Source: Spiribacter salinus M19-40
GTDB taxonomy: Bacteria > Pseudomonadota > Gammaproteobacteria > Nitrococcales > Nitrococcaceae
Reading direction: 5' to 3'
Assembly (NCBI RefSeq): GCF_000319575.2
Contig: NC_021291.1
Span: 248,001 to 312,000 of the forward strand
Length of the DNA stretch: 64,000 nucleotides
Shown here: one piece after another, positions 50,036-60,595 of the stretch
Layout: every line of letters begins with the position of its first letter
Numbering within the stretch: the stretch's first letter is position 1
Notes under the pieces: model-generated
What the model was told of the DNA's origin: nothing
The model's database searches: none
Seen by the model: only the letters and a program-made list of their open reading frames with translations
Made by a program: the position numbers and the translations under genes

Positions 50036-51197
50036 CCGTTGACATCGTCATGAAAACGCCCAGTAGATCGTTCAGAAAACGTTGGCCTTGCGGAGTGGGC
50101 TGGAGTCGTTCTGGGTCGTCAGCAAGCCACCCCTCCTTGACAGCCGTGTCGACACCCGGCTGCAATGTCTCTGCTGTCAGGCCCGTGCGCTCTAGCGCCT
50201 CTTTAACCGTCGTGCCCTCGGTCAGGCGCAGGGCATTCATCAGGTATTCCAGCAAGCGCTCATCGACGGGCACTTCGTGCGCTTCGGCGATTGCCGCGGG
50301 TGTGCCGGCCACCGCCTGGTAGTGCCGGGGCATAGCGACGCGCTGGGTGCGCGTGATCCGTCCGTCCTGCTCAGTCATTTTGGCATGGGCGCCAGCGCCG
50401 ATGCCCAGGTAATCCCCGAACTGCCAGTAGTTGAGATTGTGTTGACACGCCTCCCCGGGTGTTGACCACGCAGAGACCTCATAGCGGATGAGCCCGGCCT
50501 CGGCGAGGCGCGTGGCGCAGGCCGCCTCAATGTCAGCGAGCGCGTCGTCGTCCGGCAGCGCCGGGGGGCGATGGTGAAATGCCGTGCCCGGTTCAAGGGT
50601 GAGCTGATAATGAGAAACATGCCGAATGCCCAGCGCAAGCGCCTGGTCAACGTCACGGACTGCCTGAGTGAGCGTTTGGTGGGGCAGTCCGTGCATCAGA
50701 TCAGCATTGATTCGCTGAAAACCCGCGCGCTGCGCCAGTTCGATCGCCTCGATGGCCTCTCGGGCGCCATGGATGCGGCCAAGGCGCCGGAGATGGTCAT
50801 CACCAAAGCTCTGCACACCAATGGACAGCCGGTTGACGCCCGCCTTGAGAAATCCCTCGAATCGGTCGGCATCCAGCGTGCCGGGGTTGGCCTCCAGGGT
50901 GATTTCGGCCTCGGGGTGCAGGTTGAGGGTCTCTTCCAGACCGCGCAGCAGCCGATCAATGGCGGCGGCACTGAATAGACTCGGTGTGCCCCCGCCGATG
51001 AACACGGTGTCTACCGGCCGGCCAGATGCCTCTGGCGCAGCCTGCGCGGCATCCCGGAGCAGGGCCGTGATGTAGTTGCCTTCCGGCAGTTCGCCGCGAA
51101 GTGCATGCGAGTTGAAATCGCAGTAAGGGCATTTCTGAACGCACCACGGCAGGTGGATATACAGGCCGAGTGGCGGTGGGGTCAGGGTGCCATCCAT
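50028..51197 (-). CDS. hemW: Radical SAM heme chaperone HemW
   Basis: 389 residues. IHLPWCVQKCPYCDFNSH gives the CxxxCxxC [4Fe-4S] site for S-adenosylmethionine, and FIGGGTPSLFSAAAIDRLL is the next conserved block. HSY-type features of the true oxygen-independent coproporphyrinogen oxidase HemN are absent; HemW proteins bind heme and pass it on. The C-terminal HTH-like HemN_C domain is present. Overlaps rdgB by 16 bases at its start. Confidence 0.9.
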   Translation of the reverse strand: MDGTLTPPPLGLYIHLPWCVQKCPYCDFNSHALRGELPEGNYITALLRDAAQAAPEASGRPVDTVFIGGGTPSLFSAAAIDRLLRGLEETLNLHPEAEITLEANPGTLDADRFEGFLKAGVNRLSIGVQSFGDDHLRRLGRIHGAREAIEAIELAQRAGFQRINADLMHGLPHQTLTQAVRDVDQALALGIRHVSHYQLTLEPGTAFHHRPPALPDDDALADIEAACATRLAEAGLIRYEVSAWSTPGEACQHNLNYWQFGDYLGIGAGAHAKMTEQDGRITRTQRVAMPRHYQAVAGTPAAIAEAHEVPVDERLLEYLMNALRLTEGTTVKEALERTGLTAETLQPGVDTAVKEGWLADDPERLQPTPQGQRFLNDLLGVFMTMSTDG

Positions 51198-51796
51198 CGC
51201 GCCTCCAGCTGCTCGCGCAGCCGGACAAGCGCCTGGCCGCGATGGCTGAGCCGGTTTTTGGTGGTGGCATCGAGCTCTGCGGCCGTGCAGTCCAGCGCCG
51301 GCAGGTAGAAATGCGGGTCATAGCCAAAACCGCCCGTCCCGCGCGGGGCTTCTGTCAGGACACCAGTCCAGATGCCCTGTGCGATCACCGGTGCGGGATC
51401 CGCCGCGTGCGCCATGTAGGCAACAACACATCGGTAGTGGGCAGCGCGCTCATTCGGGCCGAGATCGAGCAGTTCGTCGCGCAAGCGCGCGCAGTTGGCT
51501 GCATCGTCAGCCCCCTCTCCCGCCCAGCGCGCGGAAACGACCCCTGGGGCGCCATCCAGCGCGGGGATCTCGAGCCCGGAGTCGTCAGCGATCGCAGGCA
51601 GACCCGTGTGCGCGGCGGCATGCCGTGCCTTGATGATGGCGTTTTCAATGAACGTGGTTCCCGTTTCCTCCGCCTCAGGCACGTAATAAAAGGATTGCGG
51701 GCGGATCGTTTCAACCAGTCCGGCCAGCAGCTGCTGGAGTTCGCTGACCTTGCCGGGGTTGCCCGTGGCCAGTACGAGTCGATCGACCGCAGGCAT
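51182..51796 (-). CDS. rdgB: Non-canonical purine NTP pyrophosphatase (RdgB/HAM1)
   Basis: 204 residues. It starts with LVLATGNPGKVSELQQLL, the substrate-binding block. TTFIENAIIKARHAA, AIADDSGLEIPALDGAPGV with the catalytic Asp, and TGGFGYDPHF with SHRGQAL near the end complete the pattern. It hydrolyses dITP, dXTP and related nucleotides to keep them out of DNA. Two bases after the rph stop and part of rph-rdgB-hemW. Confidence 0.95.
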   Translation of the reverse strand: MPAVDRLVLATGNPGKVSELQQLLAGLVETIRPQSFYYVPEAEETGTTFIENAIIKARHAAAHTGLPAIADDSGLEIPALDGAPGVVSARWAGEGADDAANCARLRDELLDLGPNERAAHYRCVVAYMAHAADPAPVIAQGIWTGVLTEAPRGTGGFGYDPHFYLPALDCTAAELDATTKNRLSHRGQALVRLREQLEARWMAP

Positions 51797-51798
51797 GC

Positions 51799-52527
51799 TC
51801 AGGTGTCGAGCGCCAGCGCAAGGGCGGTGCGCTGTTCATTGACCAGGGTATCGATGCCACTGCTTGCGAGGTCCAGCATGGCGTCGAGTTCAGCGCGACG
51901 AAAGGCGTGACCCTCGGCGGTGCCCTGCACTTCGATGAAGTGTCCGGCATCGTTCATGACCACGTTCATGTCGGTTTCCGCCTCGGAGTCTTCGGCGTAG
52001 TCGAGATCGAGCACGGGCGTGCCCTGATAGATTCCGACGGAGATCGCCGCGACATGGCCATGCAAGGGGTTGCGGCGGATTTTACCGGTCTCCAGGAGGC
52101 GGCTCACGGCATCGGCCAGCGCCACGTAACCCCCGGTGATCGAGGCCGTTCGCGTCCCGCCATCGGCCTGCAGGACATCGCAGTCGACGACGATGCGGCG
52201 CTCTCCCAGCGCCTCAAGGTCAACAACGGCGCGCAGGGATCGGCCGATCAACCGCTGAATCTCCACCGTGCGCCCCTGCTGGCGCCCGCGGGCAGCTTCA
52301 CGGTCCGTGCGGCTGCCGGTTGCCCGAGGCAGCATGCCGTACTCAGCGGTTACCCAGCCGCGGTTGCTGTTCCGCAGCCAGGGCGGGACGCGATTTTCCA
52401 CGGAGGCGGTGCACAACACGCGGGTCTCACCGAACTCGACGAGCACAGATCCCTCGGCATGCCGAGTGAAGCCACGGGTAAATCGGATGGGTCGTAACGA
52501 GTCGGGGCTTCGGCCGCTTGGGCGCAT
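51799..52527 (-). CDS. rph: Ribonuclease PH
   Basis: 242 residues. A phosphorolytic 3' exoribonuclease that trims tRNA ends. [39 protein letters not shown] (substrate-binding arginines) and [19 protein letters not shown] with the metal Asp are intact. GGAG lies 6 bases before the ATG. First gene of the run, divergent from gmk. Confidence 0.96.
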   Translation of the reverse strand: MRPSGRSPDSLRPIRFTRGFTRHAEGSVLVEFGETRVLCTASVENRVPPWLRNSNRGWVTAEYGMLPRATGSRTDREAARGRQQGRTVEIQRLIGRSLRAVVDLEALGERRIVVDCDVLQADGGTRTASITGGYVALADAVSRLLETGKIRRNPLHGHVAAISVGIYQGTPVLDLDYAEDSEAETDMNVVMNDAGHFIEVQGTAEGHAFRRAELDAMLDLASSGIDTLVNEQRTALALALDT

Positions 52528-52601
52528 GGCGGTCTCCTGCGTAAGTTGGATCGGTGCGCAAAAAGGGCGAAGAGGGTAGCATTATCCGGATGAAGTCGGG
52601 C

Positions 52602-53213
52602 ATGACCGGTACACTCTATATCGTTTCCGCCGCCTCGGGTGCGGGGAAAACCTCGCTGCTGCGCGGCCTGATGGCGCGCGATGATCAGGTGGTGATCTCG
52701 GTGTCTCATACGACCCGGACGCCGCGTCCCAGCGAAGTGGATGGCCGTGATTACCACTTCGTTGACGAGACCGCTTTCCTGCATTTGATCACCTCAGGGG
52801 CGTTTCTTGAGCACGCCCATGTCTTCGACCGACGCTACGGCACGACCTACGCCGCCGTGGAGGCGGATCTTGCTGCTGGCCGTGATGTGCTGGTCGAGAT
52901 TGACTGGCAGGGCGCACGTCAGATTCGTGCCCAGCTCGAAGACACGGTGTCGGTCTTCATCCTGCCGCCCTCTCGAGCCGCGCTTGAGCAGCGCCTGAGA
53001 GCCCGCGCCCAGGATAGCGACGCCGTGATTCACGATCGCATGCAGGCGGCAGTCAGCGAAATGAGCCACTGTGGTGAGTACGACTACCTCGTCTGGAATG
53101 ACGATTTCGAGACCGCCCTGGCGGATCTCGAGGCCATCGTCCGTGCGCGTCGACTGCGGCGTGCGCGTCAGATGCAGCAACATGCCCCGGTCCTCAGTGA
53201 TCTGACGGGGTAG
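52602..53213 (+). CDS. gmk: Guanylate kinase
   Basis: 203 residues from the ATG at 52602, giving [20 protein letters not shown], the family start; an ATG at 52590 adds four residues. Walker [11 protein letters not shown], then [20 protein letters not shown] for GMP binding, and [11 protein letters not shown] in the middle. Phosphorylates GMP to GDP. Precedes rpoZ and spoT. Confidence 0.95.
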   Translation: MTGTLYIVSAASGAGKTSLLRGLMARDDQVVISVSHTTRTPRPSEVDGRDYHFVDETAFLHLITSGAFLEHAHVFDRRYGTTYAAVEADLAAGRDVLVEIDWQGARQIRAQLEDTVSVFILPPSRAALEQRLRARAQDSDAVIHDRMQAAVSEMSHCGEYDYLVWNDDFETALADLEAIVRARRLRRARQMQQHAPVLSDLTG

Positions 53214-53326
53214 CGCCTTCAAGGCCCGATGCCCAGAAAAGGTGCGTAAAGCTTTCTCTGTGCGGGAATTTCACGCTAGACTGCAAAGTCAATATCGTTA
53301 GTGAAAGAATTCCGGAGGATGCCTGC

Positions 53327-53671
53327 ATGGCACGCGTGACCGTTGAGGATTGCCTCGAGACCATCGATAACCGCTTCGAGCTTGTGCTTGCGGCCACACG
53401 GCGCTCGCGTCAGGTTGCCCGGGGCAGTCAGCCGTACGTTGATCTTGAGAATGACAAGCCGACGGTGGTTGCCCTGCGGGAAATCGCGGAAGGGCATGTC
53501 ACCTCCGAGATCCTGAATGTTGAGGCCGAGGCGGCCGAGGCACTGGGTGCGCTGGATCGGGCATCCGAGGAAGCCGAGGAGGCCGAGGCCCCCACGGACG
53601 AGCTGGCGCCTGCTGACAACGCCCCAGCGGCCGACGACACAGCATCCGACGAGGAGAAGCCGGCGGAGTGA
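53327..53671 (+). CDS. rpoZ: RNA polymerase omega subunit
   Basis: 114 residues; GGAGG lies 8 bases before the [34 protein letters not shown] is the conserved start; [18 protein letters not shown] is the conserved centre. After about residue 66 comes an acidic, Ala/Glu/Asp-rich tail of about 48 residues, longer than the E. coli end and typical of salt-adapted proteins. Omega helps assemble RNA polymerase and forms part of a ppGpp site. Next to spoT. Confidence 0.95.
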   Translation: MARVTVEDCLETIDNRFELVLAATRRSRQVARGSQPYVDLENDKPTVVALREIAEGHVTSEILNVEAEAAEALGALDRASEEAEEAEAPTDELAPADNAPAADDTASDEEKPAE

Positions 53672-53681
53672 ACCGGCATTC

Positions 53682-55850
53682 ATGGCAAGCAGTGACGCCG
53701 TAGCCCTACCGGACACCACCGGTGCCGATTCGGCGGCCCGCGCCGCCGAACTGTGCTCACTGCTCGAAAATTATCTGGAGCCACGCCAGGTCCAGCAGGT
53801 CTACAAGGCCTACCAATTCGGCGCTGAGGCCCATTCGGGACAGCGCCGCCTCTCCGGCGAGCCCTATATTACGCACCCCCTTGCCGTCGCCCGAACCCTG
53901 GGTGAGATGGGGCTGGATGCGGAAAGTCTCTGCGCTGCCATTCTCCATGACGTGATTGAAGACACCCCGACCGCAAAGGCAGAGATTGCCGAGGCCTTTG
54001 GGCCTGAGGTTGCGCAGCTGGTGGATGGGGTGTCCAAGCTCACGCAGATTAACTTCCGCAGCAAAGCGGAAGCGCAGGCGGAAAACTTCCGCAAGATGGT
54101 CCTGGCGATGTCCCAGGACATTCGCGTCATCCTGATCAAACTCGCCGATCGCCTTCATAACATGCGCACCATCTGGGTGATGCCGCGGAGCAAGCGGGGT
54201 CGCATCGCCCGGGAGACGCTGGAGATCTATGCACCGATCGCCCAGCGCCTGGGTATCAATGCCATTCGCATTGAGCTCGAGGATCTTGGCTTTGCCGCAC
54301 TCTTTCCGATGCGCTATCGCGTGCTCAAAGAGCGGGTGCAACGTCAGCGCGGTTCTCGGCGCGAGCTTCTCGACACGGTGCGGGAGTCGCTGCTCGAGAG
54401 CCTGGACGAGGCCGGGCTGGATGCCCGCATTATCAGCCGTGAGAAACATCTCTGGAGCATCTACCAGAAGATGCGCGCCAAACAGGCTGGCTTCGATGAC
54501 ATTTTCGATGTCTATGGCTTTCGGATTGTCGTGTCTGACGTGGATACCTGCTATCGCGTGCTCGGGCACTGCCACGGGCTGTTCAAGCCGTTGCCGGGGC
54601 GCATCAAGGACTACATTGCCATTCCCAAGGTGAATGGCTATCAAAGCCTGCATACCACGCTCATTGGTCCACGGCGCATTCAGGTCGAAGTACAGATTCG
54701 CACGGCCGAGATGGATCGGGTGGCTGAGGCCGGCATTGCTGCTCACTGGTTGTACAAGGACGCGAGTGCAGCGACCAATGTGGCGCAGAGCCGTGCGCGG
54801 GAGTGGGTGCATGGGCTCATGGAGATGCAGGAGAACGCCGGTAACTCCCTCGAGTTCATCGAGAATGTGAAAATCGATCTGCTGCCCGACGAGGTCTACG
54901 TCTTCACGCCGGGGGGCGACATCATGGAGCTGCCGAAGGGCGCCACCGTCGTGGACTTTGCCTATGCCGTGCACTCGGACATCGGCGATGCCTGTATCGC
55001 GGCGAACATCGACCACCGGCTGGCACCACTGCGAAGCCCCCTCGAGACGGGGCAGACCGTCGAGATTATTACCGCGCCGGTGGCCCGGCCGAATCCTGCC
55101 TGGCTGGATTTTGCCGTGACCGCGAAGGCGCGCACCGCGATCCGTCACAGCCTTAAGCGCTTGCGTGGCCGGGAAGCCACCGAGCTGGGCCAGCGCATGG
55201 TCGAAGAGGCGCTGGGCGCGATTGATCTCACCCTCGACGGCATTCCCACGTCGCAGGCGAATGCCGGGCTCGAGGCGCTGGGCATGAATGATATGGACGC
55301 GGTCTTCACCGAGGTCGGGCTGGGTCAGCGCATGCCCTGGCTGGTGGCTCGGCGGCTTGCCGGGATCAGCCCGGAGCGCTCGGCGCCGGGACAGGATGGT
55401 CGGCCAGGTGCACTGGCCATCCGCGGCAATGAAGGCGCCGTCGTCACCTTTGCCCGATGTTGCCGGCCCATTCCCGGTGACCCCATCGTGGGCTTTGCCA
55501 GCGCTGGCCGTGGCGTCGTGATCCATCATCAGACCTGTAACAACATTCGCGAATACCGTAATCACCCAGAGAAATGGCTGGATGTTCAGTGGGATGCCAT
55601 TGCCGAGGGTGAGTATCCGGTAGCGGTGGATATGGAGGTCATGAACCGCCGGGGTGTGCTGGCCAACGTCGCGGCCGTGATCTCGGATCTGGACTCGAAT
55701 ATCGACGCCGTTGAAATCGAGGAAAAGGAAGGCATGATTGCGATCATGCGGTTGGTGCTGAGTGTGCGTGGGCGTGTTCATCTCGCCCGGCTCATGCGCC
55801 GGCTGCGGGGGCTGTCAGCCGTGTTGCGCATCAATCGCCGCCGCGGCTAA
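53682..55850 (+). CDS. spoT: Bifunctional (p)ppGpp synthetase/hydrolase SpoT
   Basis: 722 residues from the ATG at 53682, 11 bases after rpoZ. The N-terminal HD hydrolase has H89-D90 in HDVIEDTPTA. The synthetase has GRIKDYIAIPKVNGYQSLHT with the R-x-K-D loop of bifunctional enzymes, not the acidic loop of RelA. TGS (VYVFTPGGDIMELPKGATVVDFAYAVHS) and C-terminal ACT domains follow. It makes and degrades the stringent-response alarmone. Confidence 0.95.
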   Translation: MASSDAVALPDTTGADSAARAAELCSLLENYLEPRQVQQVYKAYQFGAEAHSGQRRLSGEPYITHPLAVARTLGEMGLDAESLCAAILHDVIEDTPTAKAEIAEAFGPEVAQLVDGVSKLTQINFRSKAEAQAENFRKMVLAMSQDIRVILIKLADRLHNMRTIWVMPRSKRGRIARETLEIYAPIAQRLGINAIRIELEDLGFAALFPMRYRVLKERVQRQRGSRRELLDTVRESLLESLDEAGLDARIISREKHLWSIYQKMRAKQAGFDDIFDVYGFRIVVSDVDTCYRVLGHCHGLFKPLPGRIKDYIAIPKVNGYQSLHTTLIGPRRIQVEVQIRTAEMDRVAEAGIAAHWLYKDASAATNVAQSRAREWVHGLMEMQENAGNSLEFIENVKIDLLPDEVYVFTPGGDIMELPKGATVVDFAYAVHSDIGDACIAANIDHRLAPLRSPLETGQTVEIITAPVARPNPAWLDFAVTAKARTAIRHSLKRLRGREATELGQRMVEEALGAIDLTLDGIPTSQANAGLEALGMNDMDAVFTEVGLGQRMPWLVARRLAGISPERSAPGQDGRPGALAIRGNEGAVVTFARCCRPIPGDPIVGFASAGRGVVIHHQTCNNIREYRNHPEKWLDVQWDAIAEGEYPVAVDMEVMNRRGVLANVAAVISDLDSNIDAVEIEEKEGMIAIMRLVLSVRGRVHLARLMRRLRGLSAVLRINRRRG

Positions 55851-55889
55851 CGCCGCCCCGCACCCGCAAGTCAGTCACAAGGAGTTGTC

Positions 55890-56282
55890 ATGCCCCGCCG
55901 TATCATCCAGACCGATCAGGCACCGGCCGCCATTGGACCGTATGCTCAGGCCGTTCACGCTGGCGATCTGGTCTTCATCTCCGGTCAGATCCCTCTCGAC
56001 CCGATCACCATGGAGCTGGTGCCCGCGGATATCGACACCCAGACGCGACGGGTCTTCGATAACTTGCGCCAGGTCTGCCTGGCCGCTGGCGGTGATCTCG
56101 AAGATATCTGCAAGTTGACGATCTTTCTGACCGATCTGGGGCACTTCGCCACGGTCAACGCGATCATGACGGAGTACTTCCAGGGCGCCACGCCGGCGCG
56201 CGCCGCGGTCGGTGTCCGCGAGTTGCCCAAAGCCGCCATGGTGGAAATCGAGGCGATCATGAGCTTCGCTGACCGCGGCTAG
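55890..56282 (+). CDS. ridA: RidA-family enamine/imine deaminase
   Basis: 130 residues. Starts MPRRIIQTDQAPAAIGPYAQ, with the RidA block GDLVFISGQIPLDP and the end ARAAVGVRELPKAAMVEIEAI, including the conserved arginine. RidA hydrolyses reactive enamines produced by PLP enzymes such as threonine dehydratase. Between spoT and recG, a common gammaproteobacterial site. Ends directly before recG. Confidence 0.93.
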   Translation: MPRRIIQTDQAPAAIGPYAQAVHAGDLVFISGQIPLDPITMELVPADIDTQTRRVFDNLRQVCLAAGGDLEDICKLTIFLTDLGHFATVNAIMTEYFQGATPARAAVGVRELPKAAMVEIEAIMSFADRG

Positions 56283-56285
56283 TTG

Positions 56286-58361
56286 ATGGCGAGCACCGCG
56301 GTTGCCGGCACGCCGCTGACCCGGCTGCAGGGAATTGGCCCGCGTCTCGCGGAGCGTCTCGAGCGACTGGGCATCAGTCGGGTCGAAGACCTGCCGTTTC
56401 ACTTGCCGTTGCGTTACGAGGATCGCACGCGGGTTCTGCGACTGGGCGAGCTGACCCCGGGTGCCCGCGCGCTGGTGGAGGGCACCATCACGGCGAGCGA
56501 AGTCACCGGCGGGCGGCGACGACGTCTGGTCTGCCGTATCAGTGATGGCAGTGGCAGTCTCGAGCTGGTGTTCTTTCACTTCTACGGCAATCAGCAGCGC
56601 CAACTCGCCCGTGGCACGAGATTGCGGGTGTTCGGTGAGGCCCGTCCCGGCCCCGTGACGCTGCAGATTGTCCATCCTGACTGGGAAATCGTTGCCGAGG
56701 ACGCGCCACCTCCCGATGGCGGGTTCGTTCCGGTGTACCCCACGACCGAAGGGCTTAATCAGCAACCACTGCGCCGGGCGATCCTGGGCTCGCTGGAGCG
56801 CAGTGAGCTGATTGCCGAGTGGCTGCCGGCATCCGTGCGTGATCCGCTGGGGTTACCTACCCTGGAGACCGCCTTGCGGCTGGTCCATGCCCCACCGGCC
56901 GATACGGACACCCAGGCCCTGCTGGACGGTGACCATCCAGCCGTTTGCCGACTGGCCTTTGAGGAGCTGCTCGCGCATCGGCTGAGTTTGTTGCGTCTCC
57001 GCGCCGAGCAGCGTGATCACGCGCCAGCCCCCAGACTGACGGCGGATGGCGGCCTGCCCGCCAGGCTTCTGAATAATCTGGGGTTTGCCCTTACACAGGC
57101 CCAGCAGCGGGTGTACAGCGAGGTCTGTCGGGATATGGCAGCACCCCGGCCGATGTTGCGACTGGTACAGGGTGACGTGGGCTCCGGCAAGACGGTGATC
57201 GCCGCGCTGGCCGCCCTTCTGGCCGTGGAAGGAGGCCACCAGGCGGCCATCATGGCGCCAACCGAGTTATTGGCAGAGCAGCACCTGCGAAGTTTTCGGG
57301 CCTGGCTCGAGCCACTGGGCATGACCGTGGGCTGGGTGGCCGGGCGAGCCGGCGCGGCGCATCGTCGGGAGACCCTTAGCGCCCTCGCGGCCGGAGAGAT
57401 TCAGGTGGTGATCGGGACGCATGCCCTATTTCAGGACAATGTGGCCTTTCATGCGCTTGGCCTGGTGGTGATTGATGAACAGCATCGCTTTGGCGTCCAT
57501 CAGCGTCTTGCCTTGCGTGATAAGGGGGGCGGCGAGACGCAGCCGCATCAGCTGGTCATGACCGCGACACCCATCCCGCGGACGCTGGCGATGACGGCTT
57601 ATGCTGACCTGGACACCTCTGTCATCGACGAGTTACCGCCGGGGCGGACGCCAGTGACCACGGTTGCCCTGCCCGATGCCCGGCGCGAGGACGTCATCGA
57701 GCGCATTCGGCTCGCCTGTCGCGAGGGCCGGCAGGCCTACTGGGTCTGCACGCTGGTGGAGGAGTCAGAAGTGCTCGAGGCGGAGGCTGCCGAAGCAACG
57801 GCTGAGCGCCTGGGTGAATGGCTGCCGGAACTGAGGGTCGGGCTGGTCCATGGCCGGGTTGGCGCAGCCCAGAAAGAGGCCGTGATGGCTCGGTTTGAGG
57901 CCGGAGACGTTGACCTGCTGGTTGCCACCACGGTCATCGAAGTGGGCGTCAACGTTCCCAATGCCTCACTCATGATCATCGAGAATGCAGAACGCCTGGG
58001 GCTTGCCCAGTTGCATCAGCTACGCGGCCGCGTCGGACGGGGTGAGACCCAGAGCAGTTGCGTGCTTCTGTATCATGGCCCGCTGGGTGAAACGGCGCGA
58101 TCGCGGCTCGCTATCCTGCGTGAGAGCAATGATGGTTTTCGCATCGCCCGCCGCGATCTTGAGATCCGCGGGCCGGGTGAGCTACTTGGCACCCGGCAGA
58201 CTGGGGCGCTGGCCTATCGAATTGCGGACCTGATTCGCGACGGGGATCTGCTGGACGACGTGCAGGCCGCTGCGCCGGTATTGCTTGCCGAGTACCCCGA
58301 GGCGACCACGGAACTGATCCAGCGCTGGGTGGGTGGCGGCGAGCGTTACGCACAGGTATGA
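56286..58361 (+). CDS. recG: ATP-dependent DNA helicase RecG
   Basis: 691 residues from the ATG at 56286, three bases past the ridA stop; a TTG at 56283 is the alternative. The N-terminal wedge/OB domain is followed by helicase motifs: Walker A QGDVGSGKTVIAAL, DEQHRFGVHQR (motif II) and VATTVIEVGVNVPNA, HQLRGRVGRGETQSSC in the second lobe. It remodels stalled forks and Holliday junctions. Ribosome site weak. Confidence 0.96.
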   Translation: MASTAVAGTPLTRLQGIGPRLAERLERLGISRVEDLPFHLPLRYEDRTRVLRLGELTPGARALVEGTITASEVTGGRRRRLVCRISDGSGSLELVFFHFYGNQQRQLARGTRLRVFGEARPGPVTLQIVHPDWEIVAEDAPPPDGGFVPVYPTTEGLNQQPLRRAILGSLERSELIAEWLPASVRDPLGLPTLETALRLVHAPPADTDTQALLDGDHPAVCRLAFEELLAHRLSLLRLRAEQRDHAPAPRLTADGGLPARLLNNLGFALTQAQQRVYSEVCRDMAAPRPMLRLVQGDVGSGKTVIAALAALLAVEGGHQAAIMAPTELLAEQHLRSFRAWLEPLGMTVGWVAGRAGAAHRRETLSALAAGEIQVVIGTHALFQDNVAFHALGLVVIDEQHRFGVHQRLALRDKGGGETQPHQLVMTATPIPRTLAMTAYADLDTSVIDELPPGRTPVTTVALPDARREDVIERIRLACREGRQAYWVCTLVEESEVLEAEAAEATAERLGEWLPELRVGLVHGRVGAAQKEAVMARFEAGDVDLLVATTVIEVGVNVPNASLMIIENAERLGLAQLHQLRGRVGRGETQSSCVLLYHGPLGETARSRLAILRESNDGFRIARRDLEIRGPGELLGTRQTGALAYRIADLIRDGDLLDDVQAAAPVLLAEYPEATTELIQRWVGGGERYAQV

Positions 58362-58373
58362 AGGAACAACTGG

Positions 58374-58940
58374 ATGAGTGAGCCGGGTGCGCGGCATTGG
58401 CGCCCACGGGGCGTTCCGACGGCGACACCGGTGCCGCGACGACTCAAGCCATGGATTGATGAGCCAGGGTCTTTGACCCGACGGCTGCGCGATCTGGCGG
58501 GTGAGGGCTTTGCCGTGCGCGTGATACGCGAGGACTGGAGCCGGGGCTGGCCAGATGAGCGTCTGCGGCTGCAGTCGGGTTCGCGCGGCGCGCTCTGGCT
58601 TCGAGAGGTCCTGCTCTGCGGGGCGAATCAGCCGCTGATTTATGCGCGCAGTGTCATTCCGGCGACCAGCCTGAGGGGGCCGTTGCGGCGCTTGCGCAGC
58701 CTCGGTCGGCAGCCGCTCGGCAGCCTGCTTTTCGGGCGCTACCCGGTGCGCCGCGGTGCGATTGAGATTGCGCCGGTGGGCTTGCACAGCCGATTGGGGC
58801 GCCGTGCCGCTAATTGTGGTGGAACACCGGTCTGGGCTCGTCGCTCGGTCTTTCGTATCGCTGGGCGCCCGCTGCTGGTCACGGAGGTGTTTCTGTCTGA
58901 ACTGCTGGAGGAGCTGGGTGATGGCAACAGCCACCGCTGA
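58374..58940 (+). CDS. ubiC: Chorismate pyruvate-lyase UbiC
   Basis: 188 residues. [15 protein letters not shown] and [27 protein letters not shown] are the conserved blocks; the end [17 protein letters not shown] is also family-like. It converts chorismate to 4-hydroxybenzoate, the first step of ubiquinone ring formation. The last 20 bases overlap ubiA. Confidence 0.9.
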   Translation: MSEPGARHWRPRGVPTATPVPRRLKPWIDEPGSLTRRLRDLAGEGFAVRVIREDWSRGWPDERLRLQSGSRGALWLREVLLCGANQPLIYARSVIPATSLRGPLRRLRSLGRQPLGSLLFGRYPVRRGAIEIAPVGLHSRLGRRAANCGGTPVWARRSVFRIAGRPLLVTEVFLSELLEELGDGNSHR

Positions 58941-59802
58941 CTGGAGGAACCGACTCGCCTTGTATGCGCGGCTGGCTCGCCTGGATCGGCCCATCGGCAA
59001 CTTCCTGCTGCTCTGGCCAACGCTCTGGGCGTTATGGATTGCCGCTGAGGGTGTGCCACGGTTGGGCGTACTGGCGATTTTTGTTGCCGGTGTACTGGTC
59101 ATGCGGGCGGCTGGCTGCGTCATTAATGACTATGCGGATCGGGATTTTGACCGCCACGTGAAGCGCACCCGACACCGGCCGCTGACGACAGGCCAGGTCA
59201 CCGAGCGCGAGGCGCTGGGGCTGTTTGTATTGCTTTGTCTGGTGGCCTTTGCGCTTGTGCTGATGCTCAATCAGCTCACCATCTGGCTGTCGTTGGTGGC
59301 CGTGGCGCTGGCGGCGACGTATCCGTTCATGAAGCGGCACACGCATCTGCCCCAGGTGCATCTGGGCGCGGCCTTTGGTTGGGCGGCCCCAATGGCCTTC
59401 GCCGCGCAAACCCAGACGGTGCCGCCGATCGCCTGGTTCATCTTTGCCGCCGCGGTCGTCTGGGCCACGATCTATGACACGCAATACGCCATGGTGGATC
59501 GGGATGACGATCTCAAAATCGGGATCAAATCGACGGCGGTGCTGTTCGGCGTTTATGACCGGGTCGTGATTGCCCTGTTGCAGGTGTTGCTCACTGTGTT
59601 GCTCGCCTTGATTGGCTGGCTTGCCGGGGTTGGCGTGATTTATTACTTGGCGCTGGGATTGGCCTCGCTGCTGTTTGTCCAGCAACAGTGGCTCATTCGA
59701 GACCGCAGCCGGGATGGCTGCTTTCGGGCGTTTCTGAATAACAATGTCTACGGCGGCGTTGTTTTCGCCGGGCTTGCGGCCCATTACGCCCTGACCGCTT
59801 AA
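58921..59802 (+). CDS. ubiA: 4-Hydroxybenzoate polyprenyltransferase UbiA
   Basis: 293 residues from the ATG at 58921 (GGAGG upstream within ubiC). About nine membrane helices. The first Asp-rich motif, [19 protein letters not shown], and the second, [19 protein letters not shown], bind the diphosphate and Mg. It prenylates 4-hydroxybenzoate, directly after the ubiC step. Its last 4 bases overlap comF convergently. Confidence 0.95.
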   Translation: MATATADWRNRLALYARLARLDRPIGNFLLLWPTLWALWIAAEGVPRLGVLAIFVAGVLVMRAAGCVINDYADRDFDRHVKRTRHRPLTTGQVTEREALGLFVLLCLVAFALVLMLNQLTIWLSLVAVALAATYPFMKRHTHLPQVHLGAAFGWAAPMAFAAQTQTVPPIAWFIFAAAVVWATIYDTQYAMVDRDDDLKIGIKSTAVLFGVYDRVVIALLQVLLTVLLALIGWLAGVGVIYYLALGLASLLFVQQQWLIRDRSRDGCFRAFLNNNVYGGVVFAGLAAHYALTA

Positions 59803-60521
59803 ATCGCCCGGGCCAGTACCAGGACTTCGACCCGGCTGACGCCAGCGTCTTTCAGACAGCGCGCCAGGGCGCCAGCACTTGCGCCGGTGGTCAGCACATC
59901 ATCGATGATCGTGACACAGGTGGGTGGTTCTCCCTGCACCGCGAATGCATCGCGGAGATTGCGCTGGCGTGCCGCAGCCATGAGGCCGCGCTGGGGCGGG
60001 CTGTTGCGCTGACGTCGGGCGAGTGTGTCGGCAACGGTGGGCCCCAGTCGCTCGGCAATGAACGCCGACTGATTGAATCCGCGGGTCCGACGGCGTTTCG
60101 GGTGAAGTGGCATCGGCACCAAGGGCTCGGCGCATCGCACATTGCGGCGCGCCAGTGACATCGCGGCGAGCCCCGTCAGCATCCGTCCGGCTGACAAATC
60201 ACCGTTGAGCTTGAATTGCCGGATCAGCGTGTCGATACCCTGTTTGTAGCGCCAGAGGGCAAGCGCTCGATCAAACGGCGGCGGTTGTGTGAGACAACCA
60301 GCACACCGTGGGGCGCCAGAAGCCAGCGGCATTGCGCAGGTTTCACAAGCGGCGGTAATCCAGGGTAAATCCTCGCGGCAGCCCGGGCACAGATCAGGAT
60401 TGGCTGCCGGGGCCGAGCAGAAACGGCAGCGGCCGCTGTAGAGCTGGTCAAGCCAGGTTGCCCAGCGTGGCGTCGCTTTCCAGAACAGCGCGTTGTCTTG
60501 GCTTGGTCGTTGGTTTGACAC
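59799..60521 (-). CDS. comF: ComF-family phosphoribosyltransferase
   Basis: 240 residues from the GTG at 60521; the frame is open further upstream, but that stretch overlaps the divergent methyltransferase start and is not conserved. Four N-terminal cysteines (CRFC, CPGC) and a second set (CETCAMP, CAGC) form a zinc ribbon, then [19 protein letters not shown]. The PRPP loop is [17 protein letters not shown]. ComF is needed for natural transformation in several bacteria and may act on DNA entering the cytoplasm. Confidence 0.88.
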   Translation of the reverse strand: MSNQRPSQDNALFWKATPRWATWLDQLYSGRCRFCSAPAANPDLCPGCREDLPWITAACETCAMPLASGAPRCAGCLTQPPPFDRALALWRYKQGIDTLIRQFKLNGDLSAGRMLTGLAAMSLARRNVRCAEPLVPMPLHPKRRRTRGFNQSAFIAERLGPTVADTLARRQRNSPPQRGLMAAARQRNLRDAFAVQGEPPTCVTIIDDVLTTGASAGALARCLKDAGVSRVEVLVLARAI

Positions 60522-60595
60522 CCGCGCATTATCGTTGGCGCAAGTTTGCGAAACGCCAGTCGGCTGACAGGCGGGCAATATGGCAGCATGCAGGG

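Noticed and set aside
53757-55781. A 674-codon minus-strand open frame opposite spoT
   Set aside because: It mirrors spoT exactly, has no start context or domain pattern, and is typical of stop-poor antisense in GC-rich genes.
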